Below, piece after piece: positions 8,768-16,324 of a stretch of 22,347 bases of DNA; position 1 is the stretch's first letter; the number at the start of each line of letters is the position of its first letter. This DNA is from an uncultured Oscillibacter sp. (lineage in GTDB: Bacteria > Bacillota_A > Clostridia > Oscillospirales > Oscillospiraceae). The translations under genes were made by a program, and so were the position numbers. The stretch is from NCBI GenBank assembly GCA_951800675.1, contig CATOKC010000049.1, positions 1 through 22,347 of the forward strand. Reading direction: 5' to 3'. The notes beneath the pieces are model-generated. The model was given only the letters and a program-made list of their open reading frames with translations. It made no database searches and was not told the origin of the DNA.

Positions 8768-9829
8768 ATGAAAAATTATCATGTCGGGATATTAGGCTGC
8801 GGACAAATTGCGCAGATCATGCATCTGCCGTATCTTCACGATATGCCTGGCTGGACGGTCCACTCCCTCTGTGACATTTCCGCAGAGGTCGTGCAGAAGG
8901 TAGCCGAAAAATATCAAATCTCAGAGACAAACTGTTATACGGACTATGACCGGTTTCTGGAGGATTCGGAACTGGACGTTGTTCTGATTTGCTCAAAAGA
9001 CCACTGTGAACCGGCAGTGAAGGCTGCAAAGGCGGAAAAACATGTTTTTGTGGAAAAACCCTTTGGCTTCAACCTCTCCCAAGCAGAGCAGATGGCCGAT
9101 GCGGCAGAGGCCTCGGGCGTCAAGATGATGGTTGGTTATATGAAGCGGTACGATCCGGGCTTTGAGGAGTGCCTGCGCCGCATCCAAGGGAAGGAGATCA
9201 GCCTGGTTCGGTTCCATGATTTTGGCGGCTCGTTCGCACACACTAGAACCGTTTATGACGTCTTGAGCGGAACCGATGTTGCACCGAAGGTATTTCAGGC
9301 CGGAAAAAGGGCGAACGACCAGGCAATGCTTCAGCAGCTGGGCGAGGGAAAGGAACGGCTTTTGCCCGCCTACAGTCTCCTCCTGGGGGTTTTTTGCCAC
9401 GATAGCATTTTGATGCGGCATATGTTCGGAGAAGACCTAGAGGTGATGTTCGCGGATACCAACGGAGGGTTCACAACCGCGGTCCTGCGGGCAGGGAATA
9501 CGCGGATCGTGCTGGAAAGCGGGCTTGTCATGACAAGGGCCGTCTGGGATGAGCACATCGAAATATATACCCCGGAGGAAAATCTGCGATTGGATTTCCC
9601 ATGGCCGTATTTGAAGAACGTGCCTGCCAAACTGACAGTCAGCGACAGCATCCCCAACACTGGTATGACGCGGGAGAGCGTTATCACCGCTTCCCAGGAG
9701 GAAGCTTACCGCAGGGAATGGATGCACTTCCATACCTGCATCACAGAGGACAAAGAACCGCTCACCAGCGGACGGGATGCAGTAAATGATATCCGGCTCA
9801 TGAGCAGGATCATGGATGCGGTACGATAA
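8768..9829 (+). CDS. Gfo/Idh/MocA family oxidoreductase
   Basis: A 353-residue NAD(P)-dependent sugar oxidoreductase. The N-terminal Rossmann fold starts GILGCGQIAQ (7-16), the segment CDISAE follows, and VEKPFG carries the family's catalytic lysine (K97 in the E-K-P motif). The C-terminal domain is the usual alpha/beta sheet domain, with YMKRYDPGFEE early in it. Family members oxidise or reduce ring hydroxyls of inositols, glucosides and sugar nucleotides, often at C3. It starts at ATG 8768, 15 bases after the dehydrogenase, with only a weak GGAAG ribosome binding site, so translation may depend on coupling. Pairing with the IolE-like enzyme at 14149 recalls IolG/IolE, YcjS/YcjR and the oxidative glycoside-cleaving DgpA/DgpC pair. 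Confidence 0.9.
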   Translation: MKNYHVGILGCGQIAQIMHLPYLHDMPGWTVHSLCDISAEVVQKVAEKYQISETNCYTDYDRFLEDSELDVVLICSKDHCEPAVKAAKAEKHVFVEKPFGFNLSQAEQMADAAEASGVKMMVGYMKRYDPGFEECLRRIQGKEISLVRFHDFGGSFAHTRTVYDVLSGTDVAPKVFQAGKRANDQAMLQQLGEGKERLLPAYSLLLGVFCHDSILMRHMFGEDLEVMFADTNGGFTTAVLRAGNTRIVLESGLVMTRAVWDEHIEIYTPEENLRLDFPWPYLKNVPAKLTVSDSIPNTGMTRESVITASQEEAYRREWMHFHTCITEDKEPLTSGRDAVNDIRLMSRIMDAVR

Positions 9830-9841
9830 GGAGCGAGTCAC

Positions 9842-10828
9842 ATGAGTCAAACGATGGCGATCTTCATGGTCCTGGCTGCGGCGTTTCTGTGGGGGTCCTG
9901 GATGCAGGCCACGAAGTATACAGGAGATTTTCCGCTGCCGGCCTTTTTGCTATGGCTATATGGGTTCTCGTTTGTTCTGGTGTGGAGCTTCATCCTGATC
10001 GTTGAAGGCTTTGATATTAGGTGGATAGTCAACGAGATCTGTGCGGACCCTTGGTGGGCATTGTTCGTCATGGTCTGCGGCGCGGGGATGGCGCTGGGGA
10101 TACAGCTCCAGATGACGGTGATCGGCCGGGTTGGACTGGTCCTGTCCAATTCTGTCAACGCAACCTTCGGCATCCTGCTGGGGACGCTTCTTTCCGCCGT
10201 ATTGGGCAAGCTCCCGGAAGGCGTTTCCTATGGGCGGGTATTTCTGACGGCATTGATCCTGATCTGCGCCACAGCTATCTGCCAGTACTCCGGAAAACTG
10301 CGAGACCAGGACCTTGAGCGCAAATCCGCACGGCCTGCCGCAACGCAGGATACCAAGTCCGCCTTGCTGATGATCCTGGCCGCCGCATTGAACACAACGT
10401 ATGCGTTGGGCCTTTCTCTGGGCGTGCGGACTTCCGTCAGCGCTGGCGGGTTCAGCCAATGGCCCTGCATCGGCCTTTTGGCGGCAGGATCTTTTCTGGG
10501 GACACTGGCCTTTTCCGGGGCACGGCTGACAAAGGACCGTCAATGGCATACGATGTTTGATCGAAAATACAAAAAAGCGTATGCACTCGCGTGCCTATCA
10601 GGCGCCTGTCACTATGGCGGAAATCTGATCCATACCGTATCCTCGTCGGTTATAAGCGTGTCTGTCTCCTGGCTCATTGGTAGGACGGGCAGCATGTGGA
10701 CATATCTGTGGGGAATATACCACAAGGAGTACACTGGCGCATCGAAAAAGACCTATGCCGTTTTATTTGCAGGCATTGGGGTCTATGTATTGGGGATCAT
10801 ACTCTTGGCGTACAGCCTGTATGGCTGA
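9842..10828 (+). CDS. DMT-superfamily sugar permease (GRP/RbsU- or RhaT-like)
   Basis: A 328-residue integral membrane protein with about ten hydrophobic segments. It opens LAAAFLWGSWMQATKY, the pattern seen at the start of glucose/ribose porters and rhamnose permeases of the drug/metabolite superfamily. An internal duplication is suggested by a second half beginning near LLMILAAALNTTYALGLSLG. A polar cytoplasmic linker (about 155-175) divides the halves. ATG 9842 lies 12 bases after the previous stop, with AAGGAG overlapping that stop. In a ribokinase/pyranase operon it most plausibly moves ribose or a related sugar or riboside across the membrane. The direction and the substrate are not readable. 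Confidence 0.8.
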   Translation: MSQTMAIFMVLAAAFLWGSWMQATKYTGDFPLPAFLLWLYGFSFVLVWSFILIVEGFDIRWIVNEICADPWWALFVMVCGAGMALGIQLQMTVIGRVGLVLSNSVNATFGILLGTLLSAVLGKLPEGVSYGRVFLTALILICATAICQYSGKLRDQDLERKSARPAATQDTKSALLMILAAALNTTYALGLSLGVRTSVSAGGFSQWPCIGLLAAGSFLGTLAFSGARLTKDRQWHTMFDRKYKKAYALACLSGACHYGGNLIHTVSSSVISVSVSWLIGRTGSMWTYLWGIYHKEYTGASKKTYAVLFAGIGVYVLGIILLAYSLYG

Positions 10829-10885
10829 CAGAAGTACGGTGAACACCATAATGGAAAGATACGACATAAAAAGGAGGTCACTGAA

Positions 10886-12280
10886 ATGAAAAAGGTATTG
10901 GGGATACTGTTTGCAATGCTCATACTCGCCGGGATGGCAGGGTGCTCGTCCAATGCGGACGAGCCTTCCGGAATCGAACCTTCCGGAACGGCGCCAGTCA
11001 CCGGGACGCCCCAAGGAACAGCATCGGGAGAAAAACTGGTCGTTCTGGGAAACGCCCGCATGTATGATGGAGAGGACGAGGCTTGGGCGGAACTGATCGA
11101 AGCTTTCCAGGCGGAGACCGGGATCGAGGTCGAACTGCGCTTTACCGGAAAATGGAACGAGGTGCCGCAAAATCTGTCTGCAGCTATTCAAGCTGGCGAG
11201 CAGGTAGACTTCGTGACCGTAGGTGCAGGACTGATCCGCTCCACCTGCGCCCCTGCAGGCGTGCTGCTGGATATCTCCACGCTGGTGGATGATGAAATTC
11301 GCAGCCGTTATACGGAGGGAATGCTGGATTCGTATACTATTGGGGACAAGCTCTGGGGGATACCTTTCGGCAACTCCTCTGCGGGATTCATCTACTACAA
11401 CGTTGATATGTTCAAAGAACTGGGTATTGCGGCGCCAACGACTTACAGCGAAGTGAAAGCGGCGGCGGATCAGCTGGCGGCAGCGGGCAAGATCCCTTTG
11501 ATCTTCCGGGGCAAAGAAGCCAGCTATTGGCCTAACTGGTTCTTCTCCACTTACGCCCAAACTACCGGAAATGATTCGATCGCCCAGACGGAAGCCTGGC
11601 TCATGGGCAGTAAGGGCATCGCAGGTGACCAGAGTGTGATCGACGCACTGAATGCAATCAAGGCATTTTACGACGACGGCATCCTCACGCAGGAGAGCAT
11701 GGATACCGATGGCGATGGCATGAAGGCAACCTTTATGCAGGGACTGGCTGGTATGATGCACACCCACAATTTCCAGCTTATGCCCAGCGCGGTAGACTTT
11801 GAACTGGGCATCTTGGAATTTCCGCTGATCACAGATGACAGTTCCATTTACAACCAGCCTGCCGGCGGCGCGGGAACGGGACTGGCGGTCTGCTCTTACA
11901 TCAAGAGGGACAATGTGGAGAACGCGAAGAAGTTCATCGAGTTCTTTACAAGACCGGAATGGGCTAACCGGATCTGCGGCTGCTACAAGCCTACCGTCAA
12001 AGTCCTGGATGGCGTGGATATTCTGGAATCTGATATCGTCACCCAGCTGAACAATGATCTGGTTCCCCGGACGATCACTTATCTGGATTGGATCTGGCCG
12101 GCGGAGGTCTTGAATGCGTTCCAGTCTGCGGTCCCCGCAGTTGTAACCGGCGCCTCTACCGCCGAGGCGGCGGCACAGGAAATTCAGGATGCCTACGACA
12201 CATTGGTCCGTGAGCAGGACTACCGGTATGACTGGTGGAACGGCTGGTCCGATGCGGATTGGGAAAAGGTGACACCGTAA
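10886..12280 (+). CDS. ABC transporter substrate-binding lipoprotein (family 1)
   Basis: A 464-residue extracellular solute-binding protein. The N-terminus is a lipoprotein signal (KK, hydrophobic stretch, MAGC lipobox with Cys20), followed by a Ser/Gly/Pro-rich linker. The mature part has the family-1 pattern: WAELIEAFQAETGIEVELRF near the start, PFGNSSAGFIYYNVDMFKELG, and the late AKKFIEFFTRPEWA segment. Proteins of this kind bind oligosaccharides, polyols or glycosides outside the membrane and deliver them to CUT1 permeases, here the two following genes. AAGGAGG lies 8 bases upstream of the ATG. A stable stem-loop directly after the stop is typical for binding-protein genes, which need more product than the permeases. 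Confidence 0.95.
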   Translation: MKKVLGILFAMLILAGMAGCSSNADEPSGIEPSGTAPVTGTPQGTASGEKLVVLGNARMYDGEDEAWAELIEAFQAETGIEVELRFTGKWNEVPQNLSAAIQAGEQVDFVTVGAGLIRSTCAPAGVLLDISTLVDDEIRSRYTEGMLDSYTIGDKLWGIPFGNSSAGFIYYNVDMFKELGIAAPTTYSEVKAAADQLAAAGKIPLIFRGKEASYWPNWFFSTYAQTTGNDSIAQTEAWLMGSKGIAGDQSVIDALNAIKAFYDDGILTQESMDTDGDGMKATFMQGLAGMMHTHNFQLMPSAVDFELGILEFPLITDDSSIYNQPAGGAGTGLAVCSYIKRDNVENAKKFIEFFTRPEWANRICGCYKPTVKVLDGVDILESDIVTQLNNDLVPRTITYLDWIWPAEVLNAFQSAVPAVVTGASTAEAAAQEIQDAYDTLVREQDYRYDWWNGWSDADWEKVTP

Positions 12281-12286
12281 AGCGGC

Positions 12287-12326
12287 GCGGCTCCAGGCTT
12301 TTGGCGTTCCTAAGGCTTGGAGCCGC
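12287..12326 (+). promoter_or_regulatory. Intergenic stem-loop after the binding-protein gene
   Basis: A hairpin with arms 12287-12300 and 12313-12326 pairs over 14 positions, nine of them a perfect GC-rich base (GCGGCTCCA/TGGAGCCGC). No T-run follows, so it is unlikely to be a full terminator. Placed between the binding protein and its permeases, it is the sort of element that stabilises the upstream message or gives partial termination. Confidence 0.7.
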
Positions 12327-12363
12327 TGGTCTAAGACTAATTACGCTGGATTGGAGGAAAATA

Positions 12364-13266
12364 ATGGAGCGTTTGCGTAAACTGCACTCCAGGATACAAG
12401 GGCGGTATTTCGGCTATATCATGTGCCTGCCTGCGGTCATTCTGTTCACAGTGTTTGTCATCTACCCATTTATCAAAGGTTTTTATATCAGTCTGCATCG
12501 CTGGGACGGACTGGGCGAAATGAGTTGGGTGGGCTTTAAGAACTATTTGTTTGCGGCAACAGATAAAACCTTCTGGAAGACCATGGGAAACACGTTCCTG
12601 TATGCCCTGATCACGCCAATATTAAAGAATATCCTTGGCTTTGCTCTGGCAATGATCTTTGTCCAGAAAATCAAGGGGATGAATCTTTTCCGTGCCTGCA
12701 CCTACATTCCTTATACGTTCTCCTATGTTGTGGTGGGCGTCCTGTGGTGCTGGATCTATAATCCTACCTTTGGCCTGCTTAATGCGTTCCTGCGTTCTGT
12801 CGGGCTGGAAAGCTGGATCCACGGCTGGTTGAGCGATGCCAACATCGCACTCTATTCCGTGATCCTGGTGGATGTATGGAAATGTATGGGATTTCACGCA
12901 GTTCTCTTTATGGCGGGGCTTCAGGGGATCCCTCAGGAGCTGTATGAGGCCGCATCCATTGATGGTGCGGGGAAATTCCATCAGTTCATCTATATCACCA
13001 TCCCCCAGCTGAACAGTACATTGGTGACCAGTATGCTGCTGGCAATTACAGGCGCATTCGTCAACAACTATGATGTTGTGAACGTGATGACGGGAGGCGG
13101 CCCCTACCATTCCACGGAGGTCGGTCTCACCTATATTATGAATACCGCCTTCCAGCTGAATAATATGGGCAAAGCCAATGCCATGAGCATGATCTTGGTC
13201 CTCTTTGTGGCAATATTTGGTTTTTTGCAGCTTAAAACCATGACGCGGGAAGAAAACTACGAATAA
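12364..13266 (+). CDS. ABC sugar transporter permease, MalF/UgpA type (CUT1)
   Basis: A 300-residue inner-membrane permease with six predicted membrane helices. The first is at about 20-42 (LPAVILFTVFVIYPFIKGFYISLHRWDG is typical of the MalF/UgpA type). The EAA loop that contacts the ATPase reads EAASIDGAGKFHQFIYITIPQL, and a MTGGGPYHSTEV segment follows, also characteristic. ATG 12364 is preferred because GGAGG lies six bases upstream. The open frame continues back into the stem-loop region but without a better start. It pairs with the next gene to form the channel for the lipoprotein-delivered substrate. Confidence 0.95.
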   Translation: MERLRKLHSRIQGRYFGYIMCLPAVILFTVFVIYPFIKGFYISLHRWDGLGEMSWVGFKNYLFAATDKTFWKTMGNTFLYALITPILKNILGFALAMIFVQKIKGMNLFRACTYIPYTFSYVVVGVLWCWIYNPTFGLLNAFLRSVGLESWIHGWLSDANIALYSVILVDVWKCMGFHAVLFMAGLQGIPQELYEAASIDGAGKFHQFIYITIPQLNSTLVTSMLLAITGAFVNNYDVVNVMTGGGPYHSTEVGLTYIMNTAFQLNNMGKANAMSMILVLFVAIFGFLQLKTMTREENYE

Positions 13267-13278
13267 GGAGGACTAAAT

Positions 13279-14130
13279 ATGCAGGATCTGCGGACAAAGT
13301 CCCGAATCAGGAAATGGATCGGTACAGGATTGATCTATCTGCTGATGGCGGTCTTCCTGATCATTACAGTATATCCGATCATTTGGATGCTGGCAGGCGC
13401 ACTGAAGGGTGAGAACGAATTTTACAGCAATATCTGGGGACTTCCCTCCTCGCCGCAATGGGAGAATTACGCGGCCGCCTGGAAAAAGGCGGGGATGGGC
13501 AGAAAGTACCTTAACAGTATTTTGACAACGGCAGGGACCCTCTGCCTGCTGATCCCTGTAAACTGCTGCGCCGCATACGCTTTAGCGCGAGTGAACTTCA
13601 GGGGAAAACGGGCGATATTGAATTATCTCCTCTTGGGCATCATGATGCCGGCGGGTGTTCTGGCTATGCCGGTATTCACAGTTGTCAACGAACTGGGCTT
13701 GATCAACACGCGGATCGGATTGATCCTGGTGTATACCGCGCAGTCTATTGCGTTTGGCATGTATATTATGCGCGGCTTCTTCATTTCTCTCCCCAAATCT
13801 TTGGAGGAGGCCGCAATGATCGATGGGTGTACTCGATTCCAAAGCTTTCTTCATATCATCCTGCCGCTGGCCGTACCCGGATTGGTGACACAGGTGATCT
13901 TTTCGGGACTGAGCGTCTGGAACGAGTATATCCGAGCCAGCTTGATCATACGCACACCAGAGCTCCAAACGCTGCCCTTGGGAATGGTCGCGTTTTCGAC
14001 CCTCGAAAACAATAACTATCCACAGATGTTTGCCGCGCTCTCCATGGCCACCCTGCCGATGGTATTGGTCTATCTCCTGTGCCAGAAGGCATTTCAAAAA
14101 GGCGTGACAGCCGGTGCGGTCAAAGGATAA
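13279..14130 (+). CDS. ABC sugar transporter permease, MalG/UgpE type (CUT1)
   Basis: A 283-residue permease with six predicted helices. The opening YLLMAVFLIITVYPIIWMLAGALKGENEFY is typical of MalG-like subunits, and the EAA loop reads EEAAMIDGCTRFQSFLHIILPLAVPG. It starts 12 bases after its partner with AAGGAGG upstream. No nucleotide-binding subunit is encoded in the operon. CUT1 systems of Firmicutes commonly share an MsmK/MsmX-type ATPase encoded elsewhere, and that is expected here. Confidence 0.95.
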   Translation: MQDLRTKSRIRKWIGTGLIYLLMAVFLIITVYPIIWMLAGALKGENEFYSNIWGLPSSPQWENYAAAWKKAGMGRKYLNSILTTAGTLCLLIPVNCCAAYALARVNFRGKRAILNYLLLGIMMPAGVLAMPVFTVVNELGLINTRIGLILVYTAQSIAFGMYIMRGFFISLPKSLEEAAMIDGCTRFQSFLHIILPLAVPGLVTQVIFSGLSVWNEYIRASLIIRTPELQTLPLGMVAFSTLENNNYPQMFAALSMATLPMVLVYLLCQKAFQKGVTAGAVKG

Positions 14131-14148
14131 GAAAGAGAGGAAATTAGT

Positions 14149-14985
14149 ATGGATGTAGCATATACCGTATGGACCTGGCATTTGGACCCCTTCAACAGCT
14201 TTCAGAAGTCCGAGGACCCCGCCCAGCAGCGGGTGGAATTTGAGAAGGGGCTCCGCGAGATCCAGTATTTAGGATATACGGCAGTTGAGGATATGAATAT
14301 GATCGTATCCGCGTTTGGAGACTGCCCCGATGTACTGGCAGCGCTTCTGGCCAAGTATAGCATGAAACTCTCCGCGATCTACCATTATCTGAAAACAGAT
14401 TTTGATTATGATTTGGAATTGCTGAAACAATGTATCAGCTTGGCCCGTGCCGTTGGCTGCAGCCGGATCATCGTTCAGCCGCCCAAAATCAAGGAGAGCG
14501 GCAATTCTGATGCGGATGTGCTGGATACTGCCCGCAAAGTAAACATCATGGCAGAGCTGACCCATGCGGCGGGGATCGACCTATGCGTACACCCGCATTT
14601 TAACGATACAGTCCTGTATCGCAATGAGATCGATCTCTTTGCGGCAAATACGGACCCCCAAAAGGTGAAGTTTTGTTTTGACACCGCACATTCCGTCATT
14701 GCAAACATTGACCCGGTAGATATTCTGGAAGCATATCGGGATCGGATATCCTATATCCACTTCAAGGATGTCGATCCCAATCCCGTCCTGCTTCCAGGCC
14801 AACGGGCGATGGACCGCTTCCGGGCATTGGGGCAAGGCTTTGTTGACTTTAAAGGCATTTACCGGAAATTGCAGGAAATTGGATATGACGGAACCATCTG
14901 TGTTGAGCTGGACTACCCCATTATCGCTAACTATCAGTCCGCTCAATACTCTCGCGAATATTTGAGGAGCGTGGTGGGGATCTGA
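14149..14985 (+). CDS. Sugar isomerase/epimerase-like TIM barrel (IolE/AP-endonuclease-2 superfamily)
   Basis: A 278-residue xylose-isomerase-like TIM-barrel protein. The likely metal-site pattern is H148/H150 (VHPHFNDT), D178 with H181 (CFDTAHS), H204 (YIHFKDV) and E253 (CVELDYP). The H-P-H-x-x-x-T stretch followed by FDTAH and HFKD resembles IolE (inosose dehydratase) more than classical epimerases. Such enzymes act on ketosugars by enolisation, epimerisation or elimination. They commonly work with Gfo/Idh oxidoreductases that make the ketone, one of which is encoded five genes upstream. It is 18 bases after the permease, and its TGA overlaps the next ATG by one base. The substrate is unknown; a 3-keto-riboside is the context-based guess. 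Confidence 0.85.
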   Translation: MDVAYTVWTWHLDPFNSFQKSEDPAQQRVEFEKGLREIQYLGYTAVEDMNMIVSAFGDCPDVLAALLAKYSMKLSAIYHYLKTDFDYDLELLKQCISLARAVGCSRIIVQPPKIKESGNSDADVLDTARKVNIMAELTHAAGIDLCVHPHFNDTVLYRNEIDLFAANTDPQKVKFCFDTAHSVIANIDPVDILEAYRDRISYIHFKDVDPNPVLLPGQRAMDRFRALGQGFVDFKGIYRKLQEIGYDGTICVELDYPIIANYQSAQYSREYLRSVVGI

Positions 14986-15890
14986 TGGAGCCCATACGGA
15001 TATTTATCGATACAGACATCGGAGATGATGTTGACGATGCTCTGGCGATCGCTCTGGCAGCGCTGTCCCCCGAGCTTACACTGACCGGTGTATCCACGGT
15101 CTATGGAAATGTATCCGCCCGGCGGCAGCTGGCGGTGCAGCTTTTGCGCCAGTTGGAGACGGAGGTTCCTGTAGAGGCAGGAGTTGGACGATCTCTGCGA
15201 TTTCAGAACGACACTTCCGCTTTGCCGCATCAATGCCGGGTGCTTGCGGAACAGCCTCCCGCCGCTGCCAATGTGCATGGAGTGGAACTGCTGATCGAAA
15301 CCGTCCGCAGCGCACCGGAAACCGTCGTTATCGCCCTGGGGCCATTGACGAACATTGCCATGGCGGTATTATTGGCGCCAGATATCATGAAACACGCAAA
15401 GATCGTCTTGATGGGAGGCGCTTTCAGTGCAGTCTACCCAGAATACAACATTCTCTGCGACCCCGAGGCGGCAAACATCGTCCTCCGGTCAGGTGCGGAG
15501 ATACGGATGATCGGTTTGGATGTCACCGTTCCCTGCATCTTGTCAAAGGAGGAGGAGGGAGTCATTGGGTCCTTTCGCGACGGGTATCGCGGATTCCTTG
15601 CTTCTCTATGCGCAATATGGCTGGAAACTAGTAAATCAAAAAAAGTTACACTGCACGACCCGCTAACGGTAGCAAGTTTGATCGATCCAACACTTTTAAA
15701 GATGGAAGCTGCTCCGGTCCAGATCGAAATGGCTGGCGGACCGTTGCGGGGGCTGACGGTCGATTTGCGCCATCCGTTCCGCCAGCGGGAACCGCTGCCT
15801 CCAGCAAACGTTATGATCGCGGTTTCGGTAGACGCGCAGCGTACCTGCAAACTGGTAATGGAGCGAGTATTTGGGCATAGGCCACTATAA
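14985..15890 (+). CDS. Nucleoside hydrolase (IunH/RihA-like)
   Basis: A 301-residue nucleoside N-ribohydrolase that splits ribonucleosides into free base and ribose with calcium at the active site. The N-terminal calcium-binding cluster is DTDIGDDVDDALA (9-21). The central ALGPLTNIA and MGGAF motifs are present, and the active-site His-Asp pair occurs in TLHDPLTVASLIDP. Base specificity (inosine-uridine, purine or pyrimidine) cannot be told from the sequence. Its ATG overlaps the preceding stop (TGATG), so the two are coupled. Being the last gene in an operon that starts with ribokinase and ribose pyranase, it is the obvious source of the ribose those enzymes consume. A terminator follows 15 bases after the stop. 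Confidence 0.94.
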   Translation: MEPIRIFIDTDIGDDVDDALAIALAALSPELTLTGVSTVYGNVSARRQLAVQLLRQLETEVPVEAGVGRSLRFQNDTSALPHQCRVLAEQPPAAANVHGVELLIETVRSAPETVVIALGPLTNIAMAVLLAPDIMKHAKIVLMGGAFSAVYPEYNILCDPEAANIVLRSGAEIRMIGLDVTVPCILSKEEEGVIGSFRDGYRGFLASLCAIWLETSKSKKVTLHDPLTVASLIDPTLLKMEAAPVQIEMAGGPLRGLTVDLRHPFRQREPLPPANVMIAVSVDAQRTCKLVMERVFGHRPL

Positions 15891-15905
15891 AATTTGCCGC
15901 AATAG

Positions 15906-15946
15906 AACGGTCTGGGATCTTTAGCAAGGTCCTGGACCGTTTTGTC
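15906..15946 (+). terminator. Intrinsic terminator of the ribose/nucleoside operon
   Basis: A 12-base stem with two wobble pairs (arms 15906-15917 and 15930-15941) and a 12-base loop ends in a short T-run (GTTTTG). It stands directly after the nucleoside hydrolase stop. Confidence 0.75.
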
Positions 15947-16030
15947 AGTTAAACCATGGAGGAAAGCTACTATAATTGAAATTAGGGGGCTTGTCAGCAA
16001 TAAAATTTACGTCAGATCATAATCCTCCAA

Positions 16031-16071
16031 ATTCACACAAATTTTTAGCAATGCTAAAAATTTGTGTGAAT
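16031..16071. repeat. Perfect 20-base palindrome with one-base centre
   Basis: ATTCACACAAATTTTTAGCA (16031-16050), one A, then its exact reverse complement (16052-16071). A degenerate third copy of the arm (17 of 20 bases) lies in the same orientation as the left arm at 16091-16110, exactly 60 bases on. There is no following T-run and no inside loop, so a terminator is unlikely. A dyad operator, a cruciform site or a relic end of a small mobile element are possible. Confidence 0.8.
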
Positions 16072-16324
16072 GCACAGTATCAGAAACCCTATTCACAAAA
16101 ATTTTTAAAAAATGTTATATAAACTGAAAATATAAACGCCCTTACAACATGTTTCGCAGCAAAAACTGATGTGCATATTAACTAAGGTTTTCGCTGCGCG
16201 GCGCGGTTCGCGGGGGAGGGGAAAAAATAGTGCTTGCTTTTCTCTCGAAAACAGATTATGATTTCAATAAAAAGTTTTGAGGGCTAAAAAATTTTTATGT
16301 TGCCGCAAAGGGGGAGCGATACGG
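16072..16324 (+). promoter_or_regulatory. Upstream region and promoter of the NCS2 permease operon
   Basis: Mostly AT-rich with an abrupt GC-rich patch at about 16192-16225. TTGCTT (16234-16239) and TATGAT (16257-16262) are separated by 17 bases and form a fair sigma-A promoter about 60 bases before the permease start. A 12-base inverted repeat with one mismatch (16155-16166 and 16187-16198) lies upstream of it. I could not match the leader to a purine or other riboswitch. The half-palindrome at 16091-16110 lies upstream of the promoter and may bind the same factor as the full dyad. Confidence 0.55.

Noticed and set aside
16277..16324. TTG start upstream of the NCS2 permease
   Set aside because: There is no ribosome binding site, and the added 16 residues (MRAKKFLCCRKGG...) are not family-like. 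The ATG at 16325 is well placed.
15891..16324. Purine riboswitch upstream of the nucleobase permease
   Set aside because: I looked for the three-way-junction and loop sequences of purine aptamers and did not find them. The obvious structures are long inverted repeats instead.
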